Of a stretch of DNA of 22,105 bases, positions 6,458 to 14,109 are shown piece after piece. Source of the stretch: a virus; IMG/VR virus record IMGVR_UViG_3300028837_000379, positions 1 through 22,105 of that record. One strand, 5' to 3'. How positions within the stretch are numbered: position 1 is the stretch's first letter; the number at the start of each line of letters is the position of its first letter. A program made the translations under genes and the position numbers. Under the pieces are notes generated by a model, which saw only the letters and a list, made by a program, of their open reading frames with translations, ran no database searches and was not told where the DNA came from.

Positions 6458-7039
6458 ATGCGGAATGGTAAGGCGAAGGGGGACGATTACGAGAACCACG
6501 TGTGCCGGATCATGTCTGTCTGGATTGTCCCCGGCAACTGGTCGAAGGCCCCCGTCTGGAAGCTCCCGTTCCGGCGGCGCTTCACGGACACGACGCCGCT
6601 GGATGGTCATTGGGAAGGTCAAGGGGACCTGCTGCACGCGCCCCGACTAGCCTTCCCGTTCTGTGTCGAGTGCAAGAAGATCGAGGGTTGGGAGATCGAC
6701 GGGGCGCTCGCGAATGCGAAGTGGCCTATCTGGTCATGGTGGGAACAGGCGAAGAAGCAGGCGCGGAAGACTTGGAAAACGAACGGCCTCTATCCCCTAC
6801 TCGTTTTCAGCCGCAACAGGAAGCCTGATTACGTCTTGCTGGAGGAGGAGGTTGCGCAATGCCTAAGACTGAGACCAAAGAGCGGACCCGTGCTCGCGGT
6901 CGCAAGGCCAAACGGGGAAAGGCTGGTGCTCGCTCTTCTAAGCGACCTGACGACGGTTCCAAAGGGAACGGTCACAGCGCTCGCTCGAAGGCGTACCATG
7001 CTCGGCTCAAAGAGGCGAAGCTCAGCGGCGGCGAGATAG
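6458..7039 (+). CDS. PD-(D/E)XK nuclease, Holliday-junction-resolvase-like
   Basis: This 193-residue protein has the restriction-endonuclease-like core: E12 in DDYENHV, D57 in GQGDLLHA, and the pair E71-x-K73 in FCVECKKIEGW. The set E...D...ExK is the metal-binding site of PD-(D/E)XK nucleases, including phage Holliday junction resolvases. A conserved helix (WWEQAKKQARKTW) and strand (LYPLLVFSRN) follow. GCGGGAG lies eight bases before the ATG, 18 bases after a promoter -10. The reading frame runs 181 bases into the next gene; its C-terminal segment (VLAVARPNGERLVLALLSDL) still looks like real protein. A role in resolving replicated DNA before packaging is inference from family and position. 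Confidence 0.82.
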   Translation: MRNGKAKGDDYENHVCRIMSVWIVPGNWSKAPVWKLPFRRRFTDTTPLDGHWEGQGDLLHAPRLAFPFCVECKKIEGWEIDGALANAKWPIWSWWEQAKKQARKTWKTNGLYPLLVFSRNRKPDYVLLEEEVAQCLRLRPKSGPVLAVARPNGERLVLALLSDLTTVPKGTVTALARRRTMLGSKRRSSAAAR

Positions 7040-7311
7040 AGCAGTTCCTCGCAGGCGAGCTTGCGAAGATCGACGGCGGTACGGTTGAGGCTGCGGGGAA
7101 GGTACTCTACGAGGCCCTCCTCGGATTCATCCGGGATGCCATCCTTGTCGGTCGCCCGGTCAACCTCCACACCATCGGGACTCTCAAGCCGTATCGGAAG
7201 GGGTCCATGTCGTATCGTCACCCGAAGACCGGTGAGATGTGCAAGGCTCCGGCTCGCAAGCACGTGAGTTTCCAGTTGTCAGTCAGCTTGAAGTCTGAGC
7301 TTCGGACATAA
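6859..7311 (+). CDS. HU/IHF-like DNA-binding protein with basic N-terminal tail
   Basis: The 150-residue product has a Lys/Arg-rich, presumably disordered tail (residues 1-45) followed by an HU/IHF-like domain. That domain has a helical dimerisation half (GEIEQFLAGELAKI), the strand VNLHTIGTLKPYRK, and the DNA-gripping arm region with the family signature HPKTGEM before VSFQLSVSLKSEL. A very strong GGAGGAGGAGG lies seven bases before the ATG, so the start is secure even though the first 60 codons overlap the nuclease gene in another frame. HU-type proteins bend DNA. Here it sits directly upstream of the terminase genes, where a role in cos/pac recognition or genome condensation is plausible but inferred. 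Confidence 0.85.
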   Translation: MPKTETKERTRARGRKAKRGKAGARSSKRPDDGSKGNGHSARSKAYHARLKEAKLSGGEIEQFLAGELAKIDGGTVEAAGKVLYEALLGFIRDAILVGRPVNLHTIGTLKPYRKGSMSYRHPKTGEMCKAPARKHVSFQLSVSLKSELRT

Positions 7312-7326
7312 CCAACAATTTGTTGG
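7312..7326 (+). repeat. 15-bp perfect palindrome, copy 1 (CCAACAATTTGTTGG)
   Basis: CCAACAA-T-TTGTTGG directly follows the TAA of the HU-like gene and lies 11 bases before the ATG of the putative small terminase gene. An A before and a T after extend the dyad to 17 bp here. The same 15 bases recur exactly at 14850-14864, again between a stop codon and a start codon and again followed by a TCGGAG stretch. It could be a protein operator on DNA or, as RNA, a 6-bp hairpin next to the ribosome site. Confidence 0.8.
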
Positions 7327-7337
7327 TCGGAGTAGGC

Positions 7338-7526
7338 ATGGCGATACTGACCGCCGAGGACAAGCAGCTTGTGCACCGGGCCTTCATGCAAGGCCCGTCT
7401 GCACTACTCGACGACGGCATGACGCTGGTACAAGCGCAGGAGTTCCTCCAGCGCCCGACCGTTCGCGAAGAGATATGCCGCTGCGATTCTGGCTCAGGCG
7501 CTTACAGGACCGACGTACGTTCGTGA
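7338..7526 (+). CDS. Putative small terminase subunit, N-terminal part (frame-disrupted)
   Basis: The first ~45 codons (MAILTAEDKQLVHRAFMQG onward, then TLVQAQEFLQRPTVREE) look like the helical, HTH-bearing N-terminus of a phage terminase small subunit. After about 7472 this frame becomes Cys/Arg-rich shadow sequence and stops at 7526, while the +1 frame continues seamlessly as YAAAILAQALTGPTYV. The gene is best read as 7338-7472 joined to 7474-7935, giving about 199 residues. I chose the ATG at 7338; GGAGTAGG lies just upstream. The TerS assignment rests on its place directly before TerL, its size, its helical character and a basic tail. I see no specific signature. Confidence 0.5.
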   Translation: MAILTAEDKQLVHRAFMQGPSALLDDGMTLVQAQEFLQRPTVREEICRCDSGSGAYRTDVRS

Positions 7527-7566
7527 CAAGGAAGGAGCAGTCCGGCGCGACGCAACTGGTCGTCCG

Positions 7567-7935
7567 ATGCTCCACACGCCAGAGGTTCGCGGTACGCAGA
7601 TGCAGGCGGCCTCCGAGATTCTCGACCGTCTCGATATCATCGGCGGCAAGCGCATGTCAGACCGCTCGATGGGGATCAACGTTGACCTACTTCTCAAGCA
7701 GGTCGAGGAAGTCCGGGTTACGATCACCGACGATCCGGGCCTCAAGACTGAGGAAGAGAGAGCCCTTGCCCGCGAGCGCGTGCGGACGGCGATAGAGCGG
7801 CTCACGTCGAAGCTCCCCCTTGCGCGCGAGCGCGCGCGCGAGGAACTTGGACTGCCAACGCCGGGCTCGAACGGGAAGACGAAAAGAAAGAAAGCCCGGA
7901 AGCGTGGCAAAAAGACGACGGCCAAAAAAGCGTAA
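7567..7935 (+). CDS. Putative small terminase subunit, C-terminal part (frame-disrupted)
   Basis: An ATG exists at 7567, but coding character in this frame begins at about 7474 (YAAAILAQALTGPTYV, then VRRDATGRPMLHTPEVRG), continuing the gene that begins at 7338 in another frame. The segment has a helical region (AASEILDRLDIIGG), a likely oligomerisation stretch (NVDLLLKQVEEVRVTI) and a strongly basic tail ending in several Lys/Arg clusters. The 3' end overlaps the large terminase start by 32 bases. One extra base near 7473 would explain the break. There is no ribosome site at 7567, so independent initiation is unlikely. Together with the upstream part it is the probable DNA-recognition subunit of the packaging motor. 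Confidence 0.6.
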   Translation: MLHTPEVRGTQMQAASEILDRLDIIGGKRMSDRSMGINVDLLLKQVEEVRVTITDDPGLKTEEERALARERVRTAIERLTSKLPLARERAREELGLPTPGSNGKTKRKKARKRGKKTTAKKA

Positions 7936-10045
7936 GGCGAAAGCCAACACGCTCAAGCGGGTCAAGCCGCCTGCCTCCGTGAAAGGAGAACAGGCGGAAG
8001 CGCTCTTCGACCGGATTGCCGAAGAGGTCCTCCACGGTGACCGGGCACTCTTCGAGTCACTGACTCCCTACGAACGCAGCCTCGTGACTCAGTGGATGAG
8101 CGAGGCCATCGTCACGGGGGAGACTCACAACGCCGTCCACGACGTCCTGTGGGAGATCGACTTCCACAAGAAGCCCGTGGATATCGAGACCTTCATCACC
8201 GACGATTACTATCTCGGCCGGGTCCTCGAAGGGCTGGATCAGAATTGGGTGGACGATCTCAAGAAGGTCTTCGCTCCCGGCAGCAAGGTCTTCGAGTGGA
8301 TCATGACGGGTGCTATCGGGATCGGCAAGACGACGCTGGCGATGGTGGCACTGGCCTACAAGCTCCACTATCTCTCGTGCCTCCGGGACGCTCCAGTGTA
8401 TTACGGGCTCCTCAAGGAGTCGCTCATCGTCTTCGGCATTTACTCGATCACGAAGCTGCAGGTCTCGGACACGGGCTATTACAAGCTCCGTGGGTACATT
8501 GACAACAGCCCGTACTTCCGGCTCGACTTCCCGCGCTCGCGGAAGATTGACAGCCAGCTTGACTTCGAGCGCTCGACGGAGAAGAAGATCAAGGTCGTCC
8601 CCGGATCGCAGGACCTCCACGCGCTCGGCCTCGACCTGTACTCGTTCTCGATGGACGAAGTGAACTTCATGCGGGAGAAGTCGGACAAGGAGAAGGGGCG
8701 GCTCGTCGGCCAAGCCTACGATCTTTACAACGCGGTCCACACCCGTATCACGTCGCGCTTCATCAGGCCCGGTGGCTCGATCCCCGGCATCATGATCCTC
8801 ATGTCGTCAAGGAACGCGCAGACGAGCTTCTTGGAGTCGCACATCCAGAAGGTCGGCGGTACGGAGATGACGTACATCTCTGACTACGCCCTGTGGGAGG
8901 TGAAGCCGAAGCACAAGTTCAGCCTCCCAACTTTCAAGGTCGAGGTCGGGGACCGCGTGTCGAGCAGTCGTATCCTCACCGACGGAGAGAAGCCGCGCAA
9001 AGAGTCCAAGATCATAGAGGTGCCCGGCGAGTTCGAGCAGTCCTTCTTGGAGGATATCGACCAAGCGCTCCGGGACATTGCTGGCGTCGCCACCTTCAAC
9101 GTCAGCCCGCTTGTCAGGGATCGCAAGTCCGTCTTCGATATGGTCCGGAAGAAGATACCGAACCCGTTCACCAAGCCTATCGTCACCATCGACGTGGAGG
9201 ATGACACCACCCTCGATCAGTTCTTCGACATGAAGGCGGTCTGCAGGATCAGGCGTGGCAAGTGGGAGCCGAGGCTCAACCCTACAAGGCCCCGCTTCGC
9301 GCACGTGGACCTTTCGCTCTCGGGGGACTGCGCCGGGATCGCTATGGGTCACGTGAGCGGGATCATCAGGCATCACCGACTCCGGCCAGACGGAGCAACT
9401 GTCATCGTCGAGAACCCTTTCATCCTCATCGACTTCATGGTGAGGATCGCCCCGCCGCCCTCATCGGAGATCGACCTCTCGAAGATCAGGTCCTTCATCC
9501 TGTTCCTCAAGGACATCTATCCGTTGACGCGTGTCACGTTCGACGGCTTTCAGAGCGCGGACTCGATCCAGATACTACGCAAGCCGCCGCACAAGGTCGA
9601 GGCGGGACTCCTCTCGGTGGACAAGAACGACGAGCCGTACCTCAGCCTGCGGAGCGCACTCTTTGACCGGCGGATCGGCGGGTACAGATACGATCCCTTC
9701 ATCGACGAGGTGCTGGACCTCCAGCGATACGCGAAGACGAAGAAGGTGGACCACCCTGTCCGGGCCACGAAGGGTGGGAAGGGGAGCAAGGACGTGTCGG
9801 ACGCCGTGGCCGGGGTGGCGTGGACGTGTATCAACGACGAGCGCGCGACCGCCGAGTTGCTACCGATGCCGGAGGAACAGGGTCGTAAGCGTGAGCGAAT
9901 GGTTGATCCTGACGAGAAGGTCGTCTCGACGGAGACTGACAGTCGGGGCCGTGTGAAGGAGCCCGAGGAGAAGCCCAAGGGGAGGCTGGTTGGAGGGCGG
10001 CTCGTGAACAGAGAGGCGCTCAGAAAGAATGCACAGGTCCCTTGA
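7904..10045 (+). CDS. terL: Terminase large subunit (packaging ATPase-nuclease)
   Basis: This 713-residue protein drives DNA translocation into the prohead and cuts the concatemer. The ATPase domain has Walker A GAIGIGKT (136-143) and Walker B YSFSMDE with D251-E252. The RNase H-fold nuclease has acidic residues D469 (HVDLSLSGDCAGIA), D547 (VTFDGFQSADS) and D633 (DVSDAVAGVAW). I chose the GTG at 7904 (GGAAG six bases upstream); it begins with a basic stretch and overlaps the small-terminase frame. A GTG at 7979 is an alternative without a ribosome site. It is longer than T4 gp17 (610 aa), owing to N- and C-terminal extensions. I see no intein motifs. It is followed by a 59-base gap and then the portal. 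Confidence 0.95.
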   Translation: MAKRRRPKKRKAKANTLKRVKPPASVKGEQAEALFDRIAEEVLHGDRALFESLTPYERSLVTQWMSEAIVTGETHNAVHDVLWEIDFHKKPVDIETFITDDYYLGRVLEGLDQNWVDDLKKVFAPGSKVFEWIMTGAIGIGKTTLAMVALAYKLHYLSCLRDAPVYYGLLKESLIVFGIYSITKLQVSDTGYYKLRGYIDNSPYFRLDFPRSRKIDSQLDFERSTEKKIKVVPGSQDLHALGLDLYSFSMDEVNFMREKSDKEKGRLVGQAYDLYNAVHTRITSRFIRPGGSIPGIMILMSSRNAQTSFLESHIQKVGGTEMTYISDYALWEVKPKHKFSLPTFKVEVGDRVSSSRILTDGEKPRKESKIIEVPGEFEQSFLEDIDQALRDIAGVATFNVSPLVRDRKSVFDMVRKKIPNPFTKPIVTIDVEDDTTLDQFFDMKAVCRIRRGKWEPRLNPTRPRFAHVDLSLSGDCAGIAMGHVSGIIRHHRLRPDGATVIVENPFILIDFMVRIAPPPSSEIDLSKIRSFILFLKDIYPLTRVTFDGFQSADSIQILRKPPHKVEAGLLSVDKNDEPYLSLRSALFDRRIGGYRYDPFIDEVLDLQRYAKTKKVDHPVRATKGGKGSKDVSDAVAGVAWTCINDERATAELLPMPEEQGRKRERMVDPDEKVVSTETDSRGRVKEPEEKPKGRLVGGRLVNREALRKNAQVP

Positions 10046-10069
10046 CCTTCGGGTTTTTTCGGATAGACT
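10042..10069 (+). promoter_or_regulatory. Candidate promoter before the portal gene
   Basis: TTGACC (10042-10047), a 16-base spacer containing a T6 run, and TAGACT (10064-10069) resemble a sigma70 promoter that overlaps the last bases of terL. The same stretch could be read as a weak terminator: AGGTC-CCTT-GACCT (10035-10048) followed after TCGGG by T6. Both readings are possible and neither is strong. Confidence 0.4.
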
Positions 10070-10090
10070 CATAGGCGTGCTACGCCTGAG
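10068..10090 (+). repeat. Inverted repeat just upstream of the portal ribosome site
   Basis: AGGCGT-GCT-ACGCCT (10073-10087) is a perfect 6-bp dyad. It extends with CTC/GAG outside a two-base bulge to 10068-10090. It ends three bases before AGGAGG (10093-10098) and overlaps the end of the candidate -10 box. That position suits an operator or a leader hairpin controlling portal expression. Confidence 0.5.
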
Positions 10091-10104
10091 CTAGGAGGTC
10101 CGCC

Positions 10105-11952
10105 GTGCCAGATCAGGTTAATCCACCGCATGACGCAAGCGACCCCGGTCGAACGCCGTATCCTCGCAAGACGCACAGGGATAGCTTCTTCTGGCGGTTG
10201 ATGGGCGTCTTCAAGCGTCCGTCGCACCCCATCGACGCGGAGTACGTCGTTGACAACGCGCTCGATCAACTTATGGCTGAGTGGTGGGAGGGGCGCTTCC
10301 GGCTCAGCGAGGACCGCGCGCGGCGCTATGACATCTTCAACGAGATGGACACCTTCGGCCTTGTCAGCGGCATCCTCGACGTGTACGCCGAAGAGGTCAC
10401 ACAGGTGGACTACGACAAGGGGAAGTCGGTCTGGATCGAGTCGAAGGACAACAAGATCATACGCCTCGGAGAGGAGTGCCTCCGAAACTGTCAGATCGAG
10501 GACCGAGTGACCCCGCTCACCCGACGCATGTGCAAGTATGGCGACGCGTTCCAGCGCCTCATCTATCAGAGCAGCCGTGGCGTGTTGGGTTGGAAGCTCG
10601 CTGCCACCAGAAGCGTCACGCGGTTGGAGGATAAGTATTCGCGGCTCATCGGCTTCAGGGAGTCGGGCCAGCAGTTCAGAAGCGATAGGAAACGGACGAC
10701 CTCGTGGCCGTGGGACTACCTCCACTTCCGGCTCCTCGGCAAGAACGAGGAGACGATGTACGGTACCTCCATCCTAGAAGCGATGTTCCGGCCGTGGCGG
10801 CAGATGACGCTCGCTGAGGACGCGGTGCTCATGTACCGGATGCGCCGTGCTCCGGATCGTAACCTCATCACCATTGACGTGGGGGACATGGAGGAGTCCG
10901 ACGCTCTCGATTACGTCAACCGCTGGAAGAAGCGGTTCCGCAAGCACGAGTTCATCGACCCGGCCTCGCCGGAGTACAAGAAGCAGTTCAACCCGCTGAC
11001 GCCGGTCGAGGATATCTTCCTGCCGGTGCGCGGAGCCGAGGGCAACACGCGGATCGAGTCGCTTGCCGGAGCGGGCAACGCTGACGAACTCTACGACCTC
11101 GAATACTTCCGGAACAAGTTCTTCGGTTCAGCGAAGGTCCCCAAGGCGTACTTCGGATTCGAGGGCGAGATCAACGCCAAGGCGACGCTCATGCAGCAGG
11201 ACGTTCGGTTTGCGCGGACGGCCAAGCGGATCAGAAAGGCGGCGCTGTACGGGCTTCGGCAGCTTCTCGATATCCATTACGTCCTTGTGGAGGAGACGAG
11301 CGAAGAGGCGGCCAGAGAGGACGGCAAGGAGTACATCGTCCAGATGGCTCCTATCGCGTACCTTGACGAGTGGGAGCGCCTCGAACTCGTGCAGCTTCGG
11401 TACCAGATCGTCGATGCGATGGCGAACCTTGCACAGTCCATGCAGATCGACCCGAAGGTGTGGGGCATGTACGTCCTCCTCAACTACGCGAAGCTCCCCG
11501 AGGACCTCGTGCTCAAGCTGACAGCCAAGACCGGTGAGGTTCCAGAGGAGAGTCTCACGCCGCAGCAGCGCAAGAACATCCTAGAGGCGCACGGACCCGA
11601 CGTGCTCAAGCAGATCATGGAGCCGACGGGATCGGAAGGTTTCTATGACCTCACCCGAGAGGAGCAGAAGCAGATGGCCGAGGCGATCCACAAGAGCCCG
11701 GCGCTCCGAAAGGTGATTGGTGACATAGCCGAATACTTCGAGGATGATCTCAGCGAGGCGGGGCTCCAGCAGACCGATCCGAGTCTCCTGCCGCCGACGA
11801 CGCGGGGCCAGACGCTCAGCGATGACTACGAGGATGACGAGGCCGCGAAGGAACTCAAGGAGGACCTCGACGGTCTTGACAAGAAGGACAAGGAGGCCGA
11901 GGCCGAAGCCAACGGGAAGGACAAGAAGGAGGAGCAAGGTGCCGACGATTAG
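10105..11952 (+). CDS. Portal protein (T4 gp20-like)
   Basis: The 615-residue product is the head-tail portal, a dodecameric ring at the packaging vertex to which the terminase docks. Segments typical of the T4 gp20 family include FGLVSGILDVYAEE near the N-terminus, PWDYLHFRLLGKNEE and YGTSILEAMF in the middle. Next come the signature EDIFLPVRGAEGNTRIESL, then ELYDLEYFRNKFFGSAKVP. The last ~100 residues are highly charged. Initiation is at the GTG at 10105 with AGGAGG six bases upstream. Length and order (TerL then portal) match tailed-phage head modules. The usual next genes, prohead protease and major capsid protein, are not recognisable in the rest of the window. Confidence 0.93.
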   Translation: MPDQVNPPHDASDPGRTPYPRKTHRDSFFWRLMGVFKRPSHPIDAEYVVDNALDQLMAEWWEGRFRLSEDRARRYDIFNEMDTFGLVSGILDVYAEEVTQVDYDKGKSVWIESKDNKIIRLGEECLRNCQIEDRVTPLTRRMCKYGDAFQRLIYQSSRGVLGWKLAATRSVTRLEDKYSRLIGFRESGQQFRSDRKRTTSWPWDYLHFRLLGKNEETMYGTSILEAMFRPWRQMTLAEDAVLMYRMRRAPDRNLITIDVGDMEESDALDYVNRWKKRFRKHEFIDPASPEYKKQFNPLTPVEDIFLPVRGAEGNTRIESLAGAGNADELYDLEYFRNKFFGSAKVPKAYFGFEGEINAKATLMQQDVRFARTAKRIRKAALYGLRQLLDIHYVLVEETSEEAAREDGKEYIVQMAPIAYLDEWERLELVQLRYQIVDAMANLAQSMQIDPKVWGMYVLLNYAKLPEDLVLKLTAKTGEVPEESLTPQQRKNILEAHGPDVLKQIMEPTGSEGFYDLTREEQKQMAEAIHKSPALRKVIGDIAEYFEDDLSEAGLQQTDPSLLPPTTRGQTLSDDYEDDEAAKELKEDLDGLDKKDKEAEAEANGKDKKEEQGADD

Positions 11953-12412
11953 GATGCCGTTCGTGTCGGAGGGTGATTCCCGGCCGCTCGCCAAGTGCGT
12001 CATCGCCGGGGCTCAGTCCGTCGGCCTTTCGCCGCAGTCCTTTGCCATTGGCATGACTCACTTCCTCGAAACGCTCGCCTCCGAGGTCTCGAAGGGGCGG
12101 TGCATCCTCATCTCCGGCTTTGGCAAGTTCGGTATCTACATCCCGAAGAGCCGCAAGGACGATGACATCCCGACGCCGCACCCGCAGTTCCAGCCAGCAA
12201 AGGCGTTCAGGAATGAGGTGGCTTTCACTGCGCCGCCGAATCAGAGCGCGCACGACGAGATGGTGAGATATCGTCACCGGCAGCATCCGTCGGTGAGGCC
12301 GGACAAGGATGGCTCGCGGGTCTTCACGGCGATGGCCGCGACTAGGGACCGATTGATAGCGGATGCCGAACGGCAGGGGCTTGATGTTGAGGACCTCACT
12401 CCCAAGCGCTGA
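11939..12412 (+). CDS. Second HU/IHF-like protein, 157 aa
   Basis: The core (FAIGMTHFLETLASEVSKG, then CILISGFGKFGIYIP, then PAKAFRNEVAFTAP) follows the HU/IHF layout: two helices, the strand-turn GFGKF, and a strand after the arm. The arm itself (residues ~65-80) is short and the PKTGE-type signature is absent. A C-terminal extension of ~55 residues is charged and helical. I chose the GTG at 11939, six bases after AAGGAGGAG and overlapping the portal gene by 14 bases; the in-frame ATG at 11954 is an alternative. It may condense DNA or act in head assembly; the former is family knowledge, the latter inference from position. Confidence 0.68.
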   Translation: MPTIRMPFVSEGDSRPLAKCVIAGAQSVGLSPQSFAIGMTHFLETLASEVSKGRCILISGFGKFGIYIPKSRKDDDIPTPHPQFQPAKAFRNEVAFTAPPNQSAHDEMVRYRHRQHPSVRPDKDGSRVFTAMAATRDRLIADAERQGLDVEDLTPKR

Positions 12413-13268
12413 GTACGACGATCTCTTTATCTACGCTCCGAGCTTCGTGCTCGCCGAGCAGATAGAGGCGTCCGGCGGTATTGTCGAGGGCAAGGCTCTC
12501 GGCACCGCGAAGGAAGTGGACCTAACTCTCATGCGCGACCTCTTCAAGAGCGTCGGCAGGGACCCCGAGCTTTTCGCTGAGCAGCGCAAGAAGGGAAAGG
12601 GTGTGGGGCTCCGGAAGCTCCACAAGGTTCAGGACCGCACGCACGCCGAACTCCTTGCCTCGATCCGGAAGTGGAACAAAGGCAAGGTCGACGAGAAGGA
12701 GCTACGCGCCGAAGCTCGGAAGACGATGCGTCGGGCGTGGCGCGACGTGTTCCTCGCGGGGCTCCGTGCTGGCGGTGTCCCCGGACAGGGACCCGGCCGG
12801 GGAAAGCCGCTCGTGAAGCTGAGTCACGGCGACGATACGTGGCTCAAGAGTGCGATGGCTCACGAGAGCCGGTTCCTCACCAAGTTCCTCGATGCGATCA
12901 TCTCCGGCGATTACAAGATGCCGCTCCCGAGGCGTGCGGACATGTACGTCGACGCGCTGAAGAGCTTCTATGAGTCGGCGCGGATCATCGCGTTCCCGGC
13001 CAACGTTCTCATCACGTGGTACGGGCCGATGGACAAGCGGAAGTGCGTGAGTTGCGATTACATCATCGAGAACAATCCGTACGTGAAGCACAACCTTCCT
13101 ACGACGCCACGATCCGGCTTGACGATCTGCCTGACCAACTGCCGGGACCGATTGCTCGTGCGACGCGTCGAGCCCATAGAGGCGAAGGAGGCCCTAGAAG
13201 AGGCCCCAAAGGCGCGCAGCGGCTATATCAAGGACCTGCGTAAGATCAAGCGACAGGGCCATCTCTGA
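12384..13268 (+). CDS. Putative minor head protein with C-terminal Cys motif
   Basis: The 294-residue protein follows the portal and HU-like genes. Its C-terminal part has MDKRKCVSCDYIIENNPY and, about 25 residues later, LTICLTNCRDRL. This resembles the CxxC...P...CxxxCR zinc/cap motif at the end of Mu gpF/SPP1 gp7-type minor head proteins, which commonly follow the portal. The N-terminal two thirds are helical and charged. I chose the ATG at 12384 (AGGGG five bases upstream); an in-frame ATG at 12363 adds seven residues. The start overlaps the preceding gene. The assignment rests on position plus the Cys motif and could be wrong; a generic virion protein is the fallback. Confidence 0.5.
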   Translation: MLRTSLPSAEYDDLFIYAPSFVLAEQIEASGGIVEGKALGTAKEVDLTLMRDLFKSVGRDPELFAEQRKKGKGVGLRKLHKVQDRTHAELLASIRKWNKGKVDEKELRAEARKTMRRAWRDVFLAGLRAGGVPGQGPGRGKPLVKLSHGDDTWLKSAMAHESRFLTKFLDAIISGDYKMPLPRRADMYVDALKSFYESARIIAFPANVLITWYGPMDKRKCVSCDYIIENNPYVKHNLPTTPRSGLTICLTNCRDRLLVRRVEPIEAKEALEEAPKARSGYIKDLRKIKRQGHL

Positions 13269-13275
13269 CAAATTA

Positions 13276-13295
13276 CGCATCATGCGCACTTTTTT
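13276..13295 (+). terminator. Weak intrinsic-type terminator after the head genes
   Basis: CGCAT-C-ATGCG (13276-13286) followed by CAC and T6 (13290-13295) lies just after the minor head gene stop. The stem is short (about 4 bp with a 3-base loop), so termination would be partial. It abuts the -35 box of the next promoter, marking an operon boundary. Confidence 0.4.
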
Positions 13296-13296
13296 C

Positions 13297-13325
13297 TTGA
13301 CACGCCGTCCGGGACGGGGTATTAT
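13297..13325 (+). promoter_or_regulatory. Strong sigma70 promoter with spacer dyad
   Basis: TTGACA (13297-13302, consensus) and TATTAT (13320-13325) are 17 bases apart. The spacer holds a perfect 13-bp dyad, CCGTCC-G-GGACGG (13305-13317). A T-run precedes the -35. The gene downstream starts at 13361, leaving a leader of about 28 bases. The dyad placement suggests a repressor site between -35 and -10. Confidence 0.88.
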
Positions 13326-13360
13326 ATAGGCGGATCAGGGGTCCCGGAACGGAGGCGGAT

Positions 13361-14083
13361 ATGTGGCTATTCACGAAGTACGGTTTCTTCAGTGTGGTGT
13401 GTGCTCGGCGGGGCAAGGGTGCGAGCGTCAAGCTCGATCAGAAGCTCCTCATGGTCCGCGCGCGTGACCGCGATCATATCGAGGGACTGCAGCGCCGGTT
13501 CAACAGAGAACTCGGCAGCTACAAGATCACCGAGAGCACGCGCAACGATTACCGGTTCCGAATCTTCGTCCCCCGGAAGGTGTGGCTCGGCGTCGCCCGC
13601 GCGCTCGCGGCTGACATCGACTATGGCAACTTCAAGGACGAGGCGCGGAAGACTCAGGGCAAGGCCGGTGACGATTACCTCGACGTGCTTCACACGATCT
13701 GGTCCGTCGCGTATCGCGCGCAGTCGAAGAAGTACGGGCCGGGCATCTATGACAAGCCGAAGCCCGGAGAGGAGACCGGCGAACTCCCTTTTCAGGATGA
13801 GCCATCCGAAGAGGACCCGGACCTTCACGAGGACGACGTACCGATCATGCCAACGGACCTTGACGAGGCGCTACTCGTGACGGACGGTGACGCTGACGGC
13901 GCGGTCGTCGGCATCGTGCTCTATCCGGAGGAGTACGACGATAGTTCGGACGCGTACTCGCACGCGATTCAGGACGGGAAGCTCCAGCTTGTCGGCCACC
14001 CGGTCTTCGAGCGGAAGGTGTACCGGGACGTGGCGCACATGGACTGTCCAATCTTCGACCCGTACGGGGTGATGACTCTCTAA
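13361..14083 (+). CDS. Conserved protein of the 'MWLFTxxGFFSVV' type, 240 aa
   Basis: The N-terminus MWLFTKYGFFSVVCARRG, with LLMVRARDRDHIEGLQRRF, YRFRIFVPRKVW and DIDYGNFKDEA further on, matches a conserved family of unknown function. I recall it from many bacterial and phage genomes, where the core domain is about 120 residues ending near TIWSVAYRAQ. Here an acidic linker (about residues 140-165) and an extra C-terminal domain of ~75 residues follow. The start is secure: GGAGG lies five bases before the ATG, just after a strong promoter. No enzymatic motif is visible. The first gene of an operon with its own regulated-looking promoter suggests an early or regulated product, which is inference. 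Confidence 0.85.
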   Translation: MWLFTKYGFFSVVCARRGKGASVKLDQKLLMVRARDRDHIEGLQRRFNRELGSYKITESTRNDYRFRIFVPRKVWLGVARALAADIDYGNFKDEARKTQGKAGDDYLDVLHTIWSVAYRAQSKKYGPGIYDKPKPGEETGELPFQDEPSEEDPDLHEDDVPIMPTDLDEALLVTDGDADGAVVGIVLYPEEYDDSSDAYSHAIQDGKLQLVGHPVFERKVYRDVAHMDCPIFDPYGVMTL

Positions 14084-14109
14084 CGCCGGGACAACGCCCG
14101 GACGGAGGA

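Noticed and set aside
7904-10045. Intein in the large terminase (long at 713 aa)
   Set aside because: No Cys/Ser start with a His-Asn end block; the ATPase and nuclease motifs are at normal spacing and the extra length lies at the termini.
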